Of a stretch of DNA of 64,000 bases, positions 42,807-53,388 are shown piece after piece (within the stretch, counting starts at the first letter, position 1; every line of letters begins with the position of its first letter). Where the stretch lies: the NCBI GenBank assembly GCA_026418535.1, contig JAOABC010000003.1:62001-126000 (forward strand). The letters are read 5' to 3'. A model generated the notes under the pieces. It did not search any database, had not been told where the DNA came from, and saw only the letters and a program-made list of their open reading frames with translations. Both the position numbers and the translations under genes were made by a program. Source of the stretch: Hydrogenothermaceae bacterium (GTDB lineage Bacteria; Aquificota; Aquificia; Aquificales; Hydrogenothermaceae).

Positions 42807-44110
42807 ATTTTTTTCTCTTTCCATTTACCTGTCTTGAATATTAGGTAGAGTATTCCAGCCTTTGCATATGTCTCAAAGAACATAGCATAGTATATCCAGA
42901 TTACATCCTTGAAGATTTTTGAGAGGATGTAAGCTGGGATTATTCTAAAAAACCAGAGAGAAATACTGTTTACTATCATTGTGGTCTTTGTTGCTCCTGC
43001 CCCTCTGAGAGCTCCACTTAAAACAAAACTGATAGCGAGGGGAACTTGTGTTAGACCTACTATTTTCAGATAGATACTTGCCTCTTGTATAACCTCTCTG
43101 TCTTCAGTAAAAACCATAACTAAGTATTCTGGAGTTAGCACCATGAAAACTCCCATCATACCCATGAAGAGAGAAGCTATCTTCGTGGTCTGCCATGCTA
43201 ACCTCTGAGCTTTATCAGGATCTGACGCTCCAAGACTCTGTCCCACTAAAGTCATTGCAGCTATAGTAAACCCAAACCCTGGCATAAAGGCAAGACCTTC
43301 TATCCTAAGGCCTATTTGATATCCTGCTAAAACGTTCGTCCCGTAGTCTGCTATTAGCTTAACAAAGAGAAGAAAAGAGAAATAGGTAAAAACCCTTTCC
43401 ACTCCAGTAGGAACACTTATAGTTAGGATCTTCTTGACATACTTTAATTCAAACTCTGGAGATATCCCTACTTTCCTGTTTATGGCGTAGATATAGACGA
43501 AGAAACTCAGAAAATAGCTTATGGCGGTAGCTATGGCTGCACCTTCTATACCCAGCTTCGGAAAACCGAACTTACCGAATATAAGAAGATAGTCTAAGAT
43601 AGTATTTATTAGATTTGCTAAAAGAACTATCTTAAGAGGCGTCTTGGTGTCTCCTATGGCGTTAAATGAGCTGTAGATGGCCATCTCTATGAATATAACC
43701 GGAATAGTTAGGGAGATAATCTGGAAGTATGAAACACCATTTTCAACCACTTCGTTAGAAGCACCCATCATGAAGAAAAGTTCTTCTGGTAAGAATATAC
43801 CAATCAACGTAAATGGAACTGAGATTATTAAACCTATGAAGGAAGACAGGAAGATAACCTTAGACACCTCTTCAAACTTCTTAGCACCAACGTATCTGGA
43901 GATGATCGCAGAAGTTCCAACACTGAAGAAAGCCATAACAGCATACAAGAATCCTAAAAACTGCATAGATAAACCAGCAGCAGCCACAGCTTCCGGAGAT
44001 ACTCTCCCGAGCATTATCATATCCACCAAGACCTGAATCATATCAAAGAAGTTACTGACAGCTGCTGGTATGGAGAGAGATAAGATCTTTTTGTAATCTT
44101 TATTTAACAT
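42803..44110 (-). CDS. MATE-family multidrug/cation efflux transporter
   Basis: 435-residue, twelve-helix inner-membrane antiporter of the MATE (NorM/DinF) class that exports drugs or other organic compounds with H+ or Na+. The first helix has SIPAAVSNFFDMIQVLVDMIMLGRVSPEAVAAAGL and the middle YSSFNAIGDTKTPLKIVLLANLINTILDYLLIF is typical, as is GRAL-like ALRGAGATKTTMIVN in the second half. Operon with a methyltransferase (7 nt overlap) and kdsC. Confidence 0.9.
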   Translation of the reverse strand: MLNKDYKKILSLSIPAAVSNFFDMIQVLVDMIMLGRVSPEAVAAAGLSMQFLGFLYAVMAFFSVGTSAIISRYVGAKKFEEVSKVIFLSSFIGLIISVPFTLIGIFLPEELFFMMGASNEVVENGVSYFQIISLTIPVIFIEMAIYSSFNAIGDTKTPLKIVLLANLINTILDYLLIFGKFGFPKLGIEGAAIATAISYFLSFFVYIYAINRKVGISPEFELKYVKKILTISVPTGVERVFTYFSFLLFVKLIADYGTNVLAGYQIGLRIEGLAFMPGFGFTIAAMTLVGQSLGASDPDKAQRLAWQTTKIASLFMGMMGVFMVLTPEYLVMVFTEDREVIQEASIYLKIVGLTQVPLAISFVLSGALRGAGATKTTMIVNSISLWFFRIIPAYILSKIFKDVIWIYYAMFFETYAKAGILYLIFKTGKWKEKKI

Positions 44111-44664
44111 TCTTTTTTTGCTACCAAGTAAGCTTTATAAGCCTCTTCTCCATTCTTGTTTATAACTCTCTTTTCTTGGTAGAACATCACTCTCAAGTTT
44201 AGGAAAGCGTGAAGAAGCTCATTCTTCCGGAGTAGAAAATCCTTGTTTGTTTTTGAAGGAGAACCTACCATAAAAGTTTCGAATAGAAGGAAACCCCCTA
44301 TCTTCAAAGCCTCTATCAGGTATGGAAAAAGGTTCCTCTCTAAGAAATTTACGTTAACAATTAAGTCGTACATATTAGGTGGCGGCCTAAACTTAGCTAA
44401 ATCTGCATGGATAGGAATTATGTTTTGATGTAGAGATCTCAATCTCTCTATAGCAATATCAGATATATCTACCGCGTCAACTATAAAACTTCTCTCTGCA
44501 AGGAAAAGGCTGTTTCTCCCAAATCCTGCGGCCACATCGAGAGCTCTGCCTACACAAACTGACGGTATAAACTCCACTAACAGTTCAGAAGGTTCTGTCT
44601 CCCCTACAAAACCCTGAATATATTTACTGTTCCATCTCTCTCTATCCGGATTATCTATCATCAC
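44104..44664 (-). CDS. SAM-dependent methyltransferase, TehB-like
   Basis: 186-residue class I methyltransferase. Motif I is ALDVAAGFGRNSLFLAE, with DAVDISDIAIERL and NVNFLERNLFPYLIEALKIGGFLLFE. The start DRERWNSKYIQ is typical of the TehB-like group of small methyltransferases, whose substrates are mostly unknown. It overlaps kdsC by 4 nt and the MATE gene by 7 nt, so the three form one operon. A role in thiol or tellurite detoxification is possible but not shown. Confidence 0.82.
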   Translation of the reverse strand: MMIDNPDRERWNSKYIQGFVGETEPSELLVEFIPSVCVGRALDVAAGFGRNSLFLAERSFIVDAVDISDIAIERLRSLHQNIIPIHADLAKFRPPPNMYDLIVNVNFLERNLFPYLIEALKIGGFLLFETFMVGSPSKTNKDFLLRKNELLHAFLNLRVMFYQEKRVINKNGEEAYKAYLVAKKEC

Positions 44665-45176
44665 CTTAGATAACTTCTTATTATGTTTTCATACTTTCCT
44701 TGGACTTTTAATACCAAGTCAGCTACTTCCCTAACAGCACCATCTCCACCTTTCACAGAGGTGATGTAATGACATACAGATTTGACCTCAAATGGTGCGT
44801 CAAACACAGTAACTGCAAAACCCACTCTACTGAGTATAGGCAAGTCCACTATATCATCCCCAACGAAAATAACTTCCTCATCAGAAAATCCAATCTCTCT
44901 TTTTATCCGGAGATAGTCTACCAGTTTGTCTGAAGAGTTTTGAATCAAGATATCTATTCTAAGCTCCTGAGCCCTCTTCTCCACAGCCCTTGAGGCTCTA
45001 CCTGTTATTATTCCAGTCCTTATACCTGCCATATGGAGCATGTGGATACCAATACCATCCTTTACATTAAAGTTCTTTATTTCTTTTCCTTCTCCATCAA
45101 GGATTATCCTACCGTCCGTCATAACCCCGTCAACATCAAAAAAAGCCCATTTAATCTTCTTTAACCGCTCTTCCAC
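44661..45176 (-). CDS. kdsC: 3-deoxy-D-manno-octulosonate 8-phosphate phosphatase
   Basis: Releases Kdo from Kdo-8-phosphate for LPS inner core synthesis. HAD type IIIC: Asp14 and Asp16 in FFDVDGVMTDG, TGRASRAV (motif II Thr), and FVGDDIVDLPILSRVGFAV (motif IV). 171 residues is normal, with no cap domain (the enzyme is a tetramer). Its presence supports an LPS outer membrane. A minus-strand terminator lies just upstream of its start, so it has its own promoter in 45177-45202. Confidence 0.92.
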   Translation of the reverse strand: MEERLKKIKWAFFDVDGVMTDGRIILDGEGKEIKNFNVKDGIGIHMLHMAGIRTGIITGRASRAVEKRAQELRIDILIQNSSDKLVDYLRIKREIGFSDEEVIFVGDDIVDLPILSRVGFAVTVFDAPFEVKSVCHYITSVKGGDGAVREVADLVLKVQGKYENIIRSYLR

Positions 45177-45202
45177 TTTTTCCCCTTGATAATAAAAAAA
45201 GA

Positions 45203-45221
45203 CACCCTATAGAATAGGGTG
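45203..45221 (-). terminator. Rho-independent terminator upstream of kdsC, with no clear gene before it
   Basis: Perfect 8-bp stem CACCCTAT/ATAGGGTG with a 3-nt loop; on the minus strand a T-run follows (the A-run at 45194-45200). It would stop transcription arriving from 45222-45468, where the only minus-strand frame is a 31-codon fragment (45246-45344). That stretch (292 bp between kdsC and the ROK gene) otherwise holds only the ROK promoter. Confidence 0.75.
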
Positions 45222-45437
45222 CAAAGCTTCTTTCAGGAGGGTAGCTTATAAAATTATATGTAATTTATTCTTGGAAAGCAATGTATGAGGAACGAAAAAA
45301 TCAACTTCCATGTAACCCTCTATAATCTCACTGAACTTAATATTTTAACTATATAGATTTTGCTCATAGTTATCATTGTATATCAATGGTTTTTGTTTCT
45401 TAAAATAGCTATTATTCAGTTATCCACCAACATAGGT

Positions 45438-45443
45438 TATAAT
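45438..45443 (+). promoter_or_regulatory. -10 element of the ROK kinase promoter
   Basis: Perfect TATAAT 25 nt before the ATG, with a weak -35 (TTCAGT, 45415-45420) at 17-bp spacing and a good AGGAG at 45458-45462. Confidence 0.55.
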
Positions 45444-45468
45444 TTTGTCATCTTTTTAGGAGAGGTTT

Positions 45469-46350
45469 ATGGGATTTTTAGGTATTGATGTAGGTGGAAC
45501 CTTTATAAAGGTTGTGAAGAAGGATAATACTAGTTTTATTCAGGATAAGATCCGGATAGAAGATTGCCACAAATCTCATCAAGGTTTTACAGATACTTTA
45601 ATAGATATCATCCAGAAGTATAAGCCTTTAAAAGTAGGTATAGCAGTAGCTGGACTTGTAGACAAATCCGGAAGAATAACAAGCTCCCCAAATCTAAAAT
45701 ATGTAGAAAACCTGAACCTTAAAGCTATACTAGAGTCTACCTCCGGAATATCTACCCTTGTCGGAAACGATGCAAACCTTGCCACCTACGGAGAGTATGT
45801 ATACGGTAATGGTAAAGGTAGTAAGATCTTGATATGCCTCACGTTAGGGACGGGTCTTGGGGGTGGAGTTGTGGTAGAGGGGAAGATACTGGAGGGTGTT
45901 TCAGGATGTGGGATGGAAGTGGGTCATATGATTGTTGAAAAGGATGGGGAGCTTTGTAGCTGTGGAAGGAGAGGCTGTTTGGAAGCTTACGTCTCATCTT
46001 ACGGACTTGAAAAGATATACACGAAGCTCTCAAACAAATTCCTATCATCCTTTGATATCATCAAATCAGCAAAACGTGGAGAAAAAAGAGCGATAGAGAG
46101 CTTTGAGGTCTTGGTGGATTACTTTTCTATAGGTGTGATGAACCTTGTCCACATTTTCAACCCAGACAGAATCCTCTTGTCCGGAGGAATAGTAGAGAAC
46201 TATCCAGATTTAGTAGAGAAAGTAAAATTAAAGGTAAAGTCCATGGCTTTCCCACTTCCCGCTTCAATCCTTGAGATAGGTGTAGGATCCCTTGGAAGTT
46301 GGAGCGGTGCTTACGGTGCCCTTGCTTTTGCAGAGAATTACTCTTCGTAA
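45469..46350 (+). CDS. ROK-family sugar kinase, probably glucokinase
   Basis: Phosphorylates a hexose with ATP, most likely glucose. The ATP-binding GIDVGGTFIKV, the substrate motif LVGNDANLATYGEY, the second phosphate loop LTLGTGLGGGVVV, and the zinc motif CSCGRRGCLEAYVS (CxCGxxGCxE) are all typical of ROK proteins. 293 residues. No helix-turn-helix is present, so it is an enzyme and not a repressor. Its end overlaps the convergent QueD-like gene by 13 nt. Glucokinase in an autotroph suggests storage-sugar turnover. Confidence 0.88.
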   Translation: MGFLGIDVGGTFIKVVKKDNTSFIQDKIRIEDCHKSHQGFTDTLIDIIQKYKPLKVGIAVAGLVDKSGRITSSPNLKYVENLNLKAILESTSGISTLVGNDANLATYGEYVYGNGKGSKILICLTLGTGLGGGVVVEGKILEGVSGCGMEVGHMIVEKDGELCSCGRRGCLEAYVSSYGLEKIYTKLSNKFLSSFDIIKSAKRGEKRAIESFEVLVDYFSIGVMNLVHIFNPDRILLSGGIVENYPDLVEKVKLKVKSMAFPLPASILEIGVGSLGSWSGAYGALAFAENYSS

Positions 46351-46685
46351 TACTCAGCCCCGCCCCATTTAGTCTCCCATACAACCACTTTCTGTAAGGT
46401 AGGATACCTCTCCTTCGCCCTATCGTACAGATATTTAGCTACATTTTCTGCACTTGGTGAGAAGTCGTATATATCGTTCATACACTTATAATCCGGAAGA
46501 ACTTCATCAAGGAAAGACTGTACTTCTAAAAAGTCGTATCTGATTCCACCACTGTCCAGTTTATCTGCCCTTATAAAAAGCTCAACCTCCCAGGTATGTC
46601 CGTGGAGGGGTTCCGGTTTTCCATGGTAATCTGTAAGGAAGTGGGCAGCGTTAAACTCTCTTCTTACTCTCACTACGTATGGCAT
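46338..46685 (-). CDS. QueD/PTPS-family protein lacking the catalytic cysteine
   Basis: 115-residue tunnel-fold protein. Zinc ligands His15 (FNAAHF), His28 and His30 (LHGHTW) are kept, but where QueD has Cys near LHGH the sequence is KPEPLHGH, with Glu25 and no Cys. SPSAENVAKYLYDRA and the final VVWETKWGGAEYYE are normal. Loss of Cys with gain of Glu recalls PTPS-III enzymes that make 6-hydroxymethyl-dihydropterin for folate in place of FolB; that is inference. The ATG at 46685 is used since GAGAGG lies 8 nt upstream. Confidence 0.75.
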   Translation of the reverse strand: MPYVVRVRREFNAAHFLTDYHGKPEPLHGHTWEVELFIRADKLDSGGIRYDFLEVQSFLDEVLPDYKCMNDIYDFSPSAENVAKYLYDRAKERYPTLQKVVVWETKWGGAEYYEE

Positions 46686-46767
46686 AACATCCACCTCTCA
46701 TATATGTAGTGTGAAAAATCATAAAGCGTCGTTGAATATTTTATAACAAAGTTTTATATTATTGACC

Positions 46768-48283
<1,516 letters not shown>

Positions 48284-48292
48284 AAAACACAC

Positions 48293-48310
48293 CCCCCTCT
48301 TTAGAGGGGG
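48293..48310 (-). terminator. Rho-independent terminator of the permease gene, shared with thiC
   Basis: CCCCCTCT (48293-48300) pairs with AGAGGGGG (48303-48310). The T-run lies on the minus-strand side (A-run at 48283-48287), so it ends the permease transcript; it may also slow thiC transcription. Confidence 0.8.
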
Positions 48311-48319
48311 TCATCTATA

Positions 48320-49696
48320 CTACATTTTACTCAACAAACTGTTCTTGTATCCATAGAAAGCGTATATAAGCATACCTATAAAACCCCAGATAGCAAATCT
48401 TACCCATGTATCCATAGGAAGTCCTGCCATTATGAATAGTAGGAATATCAAATTTAGGGGCAGAAGAATGTTTTGTAGGGGTATCCGGAAAACCGGAGAG
48501 TAGTCTTCTCTTTTTCTTATAACCACTGCAGCTATCCCGACCATAAAGTAAGCAAACAGGGTTCCTATGTTTACAAGCTCAGCTAAGACTTTAAGAGGTA
48601 ATACACCAGCTAGTACTGAAAGGAATATTCCTCCGGTGATGGTTGCTTTGTAAGGGGTGTTGAATCTTGGATGTATCTCTGAAAAGGATTTAAAGAAGAG
48701 TCCATCTCTCGATAGGGCATACAGGACTCTCGTAAAACCTATACCCATAACCAACATAACTGAGGTGATGGTTATTACAGCTCCCACGGATATAAAGTCA
48801 GCCACCCACTTTTCATTTACTTTATACATAGCGTAAGCCAAAGCATCGGGCTTTCCTTCATACTCCTTGTAGTTTAGTATCCCCACTAAGACAAAGGATA
48901 CTGCTATGTACAAGATTGTAGATATTCCCAGAGACACTATCAGACCTTTTGGAAGGGTTTTTTGTGGATCTTTTGTCTCTTCTGCTAATGTAGAAACTGC
49001 GTCAAATCCAAGATAGGCAAACACTACTAGGGATGCTGCTGTCCATACTCCTTGCCAACCAAATGGTAGAAAGTCTGAAAAGATATTGTGGAGGTTTACG
49101 TACCTTAGACCTACAAACACAAATACGAGTAGTATCATTATCTTTAGGCTTACTATAAAACTGTTTACCCTTGCACTTTCTTTTATCCCTATGGTAAGGA
49201 GGGTGAATATGACTATTATCCCTAAAAAGGCAAACAGGTCTATAAATGTTCCTTTTGATGGATCATAAGCTCCTGTCAACTCTATCGGTAGTTTAAACCC
49301 AAAGTTGTTCTCGAGGAATGCTCGTAGGTATCCAGACCATCCGGTAGATACTGCAGCTGCTGCAACCCCGTACTCTAGTAGTATGTTCCAAGCTACAAGC
49401 CAAGCCAGTATCTCCCCTAAGGTTGCATAGGTATAGCTGTAGGCACTTCCGGATATAGGGAAAGATGAGCTGAACTCAGCATATACTAAAGCTGTTATAC
49501 CTATTGCTACGGCTGAGAATATGAAGGAGAGGATAATAGCCGGTCCTGCATAAGTAGCGGCTGCCTGTCCTGTTATAACGAATATTCCAGCTCCTATTAT
49601 ACCCCCGACTCCTATAAAGACAAGCTCATACAGTCCAAGACTTCTTTTTAGGTTGCTTTTTAGTTGGTTATACTCTTTTTTTCTAAGTATCTCCAA
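48320..49696 (-). CDS. Amino-acid permease, APC/CAT family
   Basis: 458 residues, twelve membrane helices. [34 protein letters not shown] is the APC start, with the unwound helix 1 GIIGAGIF for substrate binding. The mid-part [31 protein letters not shown] is the cationic amino-acid transporter-like pattern. TTG start with AGGAGG 8 nt upstream. The substrate is not predictable. It stands alone and is divergent from mutS2. Confidence 0.9.
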   Translation of the reverse strand: MEILRKKEYNQLKSNLKRSLGLYELVFIGVGGIIGAGIFVITGQAAATYAGPAIILSFIFSAVAIGITALVYAEFSSSFPISGSAYSYTYATLGEILAWLVAWNILLEYGVAAAAVSTGWSGYLRAFLENNFGFKLPIELTGAYDPSKGTFIDLFAFLGIIVIFTLLTIGIKESARVNSFIVSLKIMILLVFVFVGLRYVNLHNIFSDFLPFGWQGVWTAASLVVFAYLGFDAVSTLAEETKDPQKTLPKGLIVSLGISTILYIAVSFVLVGILNYKEYEGKPDALAYAMYKVNEKWVADFISVGAVITITSVMLVMGIGFTRVLYALSRDGLFFKSFSEIHPRFNTPYKATITGGIFLSVLAGVLPLKVLAELVNIGTLFAYFMVGIAAVVIRKREDYSPVFRIPLQNILLPLNLIFLLFIMAGLPMDTWVRFAIWGFIGMLIYAFYGYKNSLLSKM

Positions 49697-49812
49697 AGCT
49701 GAACCTCCTAATGTGTGTATGGTAAAATTTTAACATAGTGGAATGTTGAATATTACTGCGTGTGAGATATATTTTAGCCGACTTTACTAACGGAGGTGTT
49801 TTTCAGACATTT

Positions 49813-52104
49813 ATGGAAGAGAGAGATTTAGTTAACTTAGAGTATGACAGATTTATGGAGATCCTCTCTGACTTCACTCCAAACAGACCAACTAAAGATC
49901 TTATAAAGTCTCTAAGGCCTCTGAAAGATAGAAAGTCTATAGAAGAGGAAGTGGGTAAGACTAAAGAGTTTATAGGTATCCTCAGAGAAGATGGCTTTTT
50001 TCCTCTGTCTGATTTTCCAGATATTTCAGAGAGCATAAACCTACTTGCCATAGAGGACAGTGTCCTATTCCCAAAGGATATATACGATATTGGAACTATC
50101 CTAAAGATCACCAAAGAGGTTAAAACTTTCCTACAGGGAAAACAGCTGAACTATCTGAAGGGTCTTCTCCGGGAACTACACCCTCTGAGGGAATTAGAGA
50201 AGCTTATTTTTGACAGTATAGACCAGTCTTACAGTGTAAAGGATAGTGCTAGCTTTGACCTGAGGAAGATCCGCAGGAGTATAAAAGAAACGGAGGAGAG
50301 GATAACCACTCTGCTGGAAAGGTTGATAAGTAGTAGAGAGTTTGAAGATGTTCTGCAAGAAAGATTCATCACGATAAAGAGAGATAGGTTTGTGATTCCC
50401 GTTAAGTACAACTTTGTTTCTAGAGTGAAAGGTATAATCCAGGATAAATCCTCAACTGGACAGACCGTGTTCATAGAGCCTATTGAAGTAGTAAACCTCA
50501 ACAACCAACTCTTAGACCTAAAGCTACAGGAGTCTATAGAGATAAGGAAAATTCTGAAGTTCATAACAGACAACATACGAGCCAAGAAGGAGTTTATAAG
50601 GAGGAGTTTTAGATCTTTAGTAGAGTTGGACTTTCTTCACTCAAAGGGTAAGTATGCTGTAAAGACAAACTCAACTTTTCCAGATATATCAGAGGGAGTC
50701 CTCCTAAAGAAGGCATATCATCCGATATTTAAACTGAAGGGTAAAAGTTTCGTTCCGATAGATGTAGATTTTTTAGATAAGAAAGGTCTAGTTATCACTG
50801 GTTCAAACACCGGCGGTAAAACTGTTGCCCTAAAGACAGTAGGACTCATAGCAGCCTTAACACAGTCTGGAATACCAGTTCCTGTATCTGAAGGCTCAAC
50901 CCTTCCTATATTCGATGGGATATTCATCGATATAGGAGACAGTCAGAGTATAGAGGAGAATCTATCTACATTCTCAGCCCATATTATAAATATAAATCGG
51001 ATACTCCAGTCGATAACCTCTGATAGTTTGGTTTTATTTGATGAGCTTATCCCTGGAACAGACCCAGACTTTGCCTCCTCCCTTGGTATAGCTATTCTCA
51101 AGAAGATAAAAGAGATAGGTAGCTATGTTGTAGCTACAACACACCTTAGGAAGATTAAAGTCTACACCCTTAAGGAGCAGTTCTTCAGGCTTGCTGCTGT
51201 TGGTTTTGATAAGGAAAACCTTGAGCCTACATACCAGATCATCTACGATACCGTAGGGGAGAGTATGGCTTTTCATATAGCCAAAAAGCTATCCTTAGAC
51301 TTACAGGTGTTACAGGATGCCATGTCTATAAATGACAGAGAGCTGTTAATCTTTGAGGACATAGTAAACAGTCTAAATAGTCTCATCACAGAGTACTCAA
51401 ATAAGATAAGGAGTTTAGAAGAGAAGGAGAGAGAGTTACAAGTTCAACTCCGCAGATATAGAGATTTATCTGAGAAATTAGAGAGAGACAGAAAAAGGAG
51501 ATGGAAGGAGAGTCTAAAAGAGATAGACCAGTTTATAGAGAGTATCCGCCAAGAGGGATATAGAGCTCTAAAGGAGTTAAAGGAAGAAAAGTCTGGAAAG
51601 CCGTTAGAGTCCTTTATTAAGACTAAAAGGTACGAACTTTCAAAACTGATAAAGGAAGAGGTTCCGGAGGAAAAGTTTGGAGAAGGAGACAGAGTTAGAG
51701 TTGAGAATAGACCTCAAGTAGGTGTGGTTTTACAGATAAAAGATAAAAAGGCAAAAGTAGACTTTGGAACTGTAAAGTTATGGATAAATTTAAACCAGCT
51801 TAAAAAGGTAGAGGATTTCGATCCTGAGACGAAGGTCTCAGTCTCTGTTGAAAAACCAAGGATATCTGCTCAGATAAACCTTGTAGGTAAGACCAGGGAG
51901 GAAGCTTTAAAAGAGGTTCAAGACTATTTAGATAAAGCAATACTCTCCGGAATGACCACATTTAAGATTATCCATGGTTTTGGAAGTGGGATCTTAAGGA
52001 AGACGGTAAGGGAGTTTTTAGATAGACAGCCCATTAAGCTAAAATATGAGGATGCTCCTTACCATGAGGGTGGTCTTGGAGTTACAGTAGTCCATCTGGA
52101 GTAG
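49813..52104 (+). CDS. mutS2: Endonuclease MutS2
   Basis: Homologue of MutS with anti-recombination or ribosome-rescue roles. The start MEERDLVNLEYDRFMEIL matches the family, so ATG 49813 is used even though the GGAGG lies 16 nt upstream; a GTG at 49762 gives a 17-residue extension and TATTAC just before it could make a leaderless form. ATPase Walker A is TGSNTGGKTVALKT, Walker B LVLFDELIPGTDP. A coiled coil (about 500-570) is followed by a KOW-like region and the C-terminal Smr nuclease domain (ALKEVQDYLDKAI, KIIHGFGSGILRKTVREFL). 763 residues. It heads the division cluster. Confidence 0.92.
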   Translation: MEERDLVNLEYDRFMEILSDFTPNRPTKDLIKSLRPLKDRKSIEEEVGKTKEFIGILREDGFFPLSDFPDISESINLLAIEDSVLFPKDIYDIGTILKITKEVKTFLQGKQLNYLKGLLRELHPLRELEKLIFDSIDQSYSVKDSASFDLRKIRRSIKETEERITTLLERLISSREFEDVLQERFITIKRDRFVIPVKYNFVSRVKGIIQDKSSTGQTVFIEPIEVVNLNNQLLDLKLQESIEIRKILKFITDNIRAKKEFIRRSFRSLVELDFLHSKGKYAVKTNSTFPDISEGVLLKKAYHPIFKLKGKSFVPIDVDFLDKKGLVITGSNTGGKTVALKTVGLIAALTQSGIPVPVSEGSTLPIFDGIFIDIGDSQSIEENLSTFSAHIININRILQSITSDSLVLFDELIPGTDPDFASSLGIAILKKIKEIGSYVVATTHLRKIKVYTLKEQFFRLAAVGFDKENLEPTYQIIYDTVGESMAFHIAKKLSLDLQVLQDAMSINDRELLIFEDIVNSLNSLITEYSNKIRSLEEKERELQVQLRRYRDLSEKLERDRKRRWKESLKEIDQFIESIRQEGYRALKELKEEKSGKPLESFIKTKRYELSKLIKEEVPEEKFGEGDRVRVENRPQVGVVLQIKDKKAKVDFGTVKLWINLNQLKKVEDFDPETKVSVSVEKPRISAQINLVGKTREEALKEVQDYLDKAILSGMTTFKIIHGFGSGILRKTVREFLDRQPIKLKYEDAPYHEGGLGVTVVHLE

Positions 52105-52107
52105 AGG

Positions 52108-53388
52108 ATGATAGTTGTATACGGAAAGGGAAAGACAGGAGAAGCGGTAAAAAGGTTTTTAGACTCTCTGGGAAAAGAGAGTATTCTAATAGACGATAAG
52201 GACAGTTTTGATGACTTCTCTAAAGTTCAAATGATCGTAGTATCTCCAGGAGTTCCTTTTTACCATAACATATACTCTATAGCCAAGAAGAACAGGATAC
52301 CGATCATCTCTGAGATAGAGCTGGCAGATAGGTACTATAAAGGTAAGAAGATAGCCATAACTGGTACAGATGGAAAGACTACAACCACTTCCCTCATCTA
52401 CTATATCCTAAAGGAAAAGAGAGACAGTTACGTGGGAGGGAACTACGGCATTCCCTTCGTTGATATAGTCCAACAAGCTAAGAAAGACTCTACTGTGGTT
52501 CTTGAGCTATCCTCCTTCCAACTTTACTCCACTGTAGAATTTAAACCGGATATAGCCGTATGGCTAAACATCTCAAAAGACCATTTAGACTGGCATAAGA
52601 AATTCTCTCACTACTGTCTGTCTAAAGCAAAGATAACAAAAAACCAAGGAGAGAATGACACTCTTATACTAAACCGGGATGATGAGATACTAAGGAGGGT
52701 AAAATCGAAGGCTAAGATACTCTTGTTTTCTCTTGGAAAGCTTCCTAATAAGACTGAAGGTGTATACCTTCAAAACTTTAAGAGAGAGGGAGACTGTACA
52801 GTCTTAACCCTTACGTTGAGGATGGATAGAGAGATGATCCTCTCTCTAAGGACGAAGCTAATTGGTCTACACAACGCCTCGAATATAATGGCTTCTTTGT
52901 TGGCTACTTACATTTCTGGTTTAGAGTTAGATTATATATTACACAAGATTGAAAGTTTTGAACCACTACCCCACAGGATAGAGTTCGTCCGGAAATTGAG
53001 GGGTGTTAGTTTCTATAACGACTCAAAAGCTACCACAGTTCAGGCTGTAATGAAGGCTTTAGAGAGCTTCGATGGTAAGATAGTACTGATTCTTGGTGGT
53101 ATAAACAAAGGAGGAGACTTCTCTACTCTGGGAAAACTCCTTTCTGAGAAAGTAAAGGGGGTTTTCATAATAGGCAGTAGTAAAGAGGAGATATACAGGA
53201 TGGTAAAGGATTTTTGTCCTGCTAGGATGGTAAACAGTCTTGAAGAGGCTGTAAAGGAAGGGTTAGAGATAGCCGAAGAATCTGACACAGTTCTTCTCTC
53301 TCCGGGATGTGCCAGTTTTGATATGTTTAAAAGCTACGCAGACAGGGGAGAGCAGTTTAGAGAGATAGTCAGAAGATTAAATGGTTAG
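52108..53388 (+). CDS. murD: UDP-N-acetylmuramoylalanine-D-glutamate ligase
   Basis: Adds D-glutamate to UDP-MurNAc-L-Ala. ATP loop GTDGKTTTTSLIYY, LNISKDHLDWHKKFSHYCLSKAKI in the central domain, and the C-terminal FYNDSKATTVQAVMKAL and LLSPGCASFDMFKSYADRGEQF are all diagnostic of MurD. 426 residues is normal. It lies 3 nt after mutS2. MurC, MurE, MurF and MraY are not in this run. Confidence 0.95.
   Translation: MIVVYGKGKTGEAVKRFLDSLGKESILIDDKDSFDDFSKVQMIVVSPGVPFYHNIYSIAKKNRIPIISEIELADRYYKGKKIAITGTDGKTTTTSLIYYILKEKRDSYVGGNYGIPFVDIVQQAKKDSTVVLELSSFQLYSTVEFKPDIAVWLNISKDHLDWHKKFSHYCLSKAKITKNQGENDTLILNRDDEILRRVKSKAKILLFSLGKLPNKTEGVYLQNFKREGDCTVLTLTLRMDREMILSLRTKLIGLHNASNIMASLLATYISGLELDYILHKIESFEPLPHRIEFVRKLRGVSFYNDSKATTVQAVMKALESFDGKIVLILGGINKGGDFSTLGKLLSEKVKGVFIIGSSKEEIYRMVKDFCPARMVNSLEEAVKEGLEIAEESDTVLLSPGCASFDMFKSYADRGEQFREIVRRLNG

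Noticed and set aside
45419-45427. Single DnaA-box-like word (TTATCCACC)
   Set aside because: One imperfect copy with no cluster and no dnaA or dnaN nearby; not evidence of an origin.
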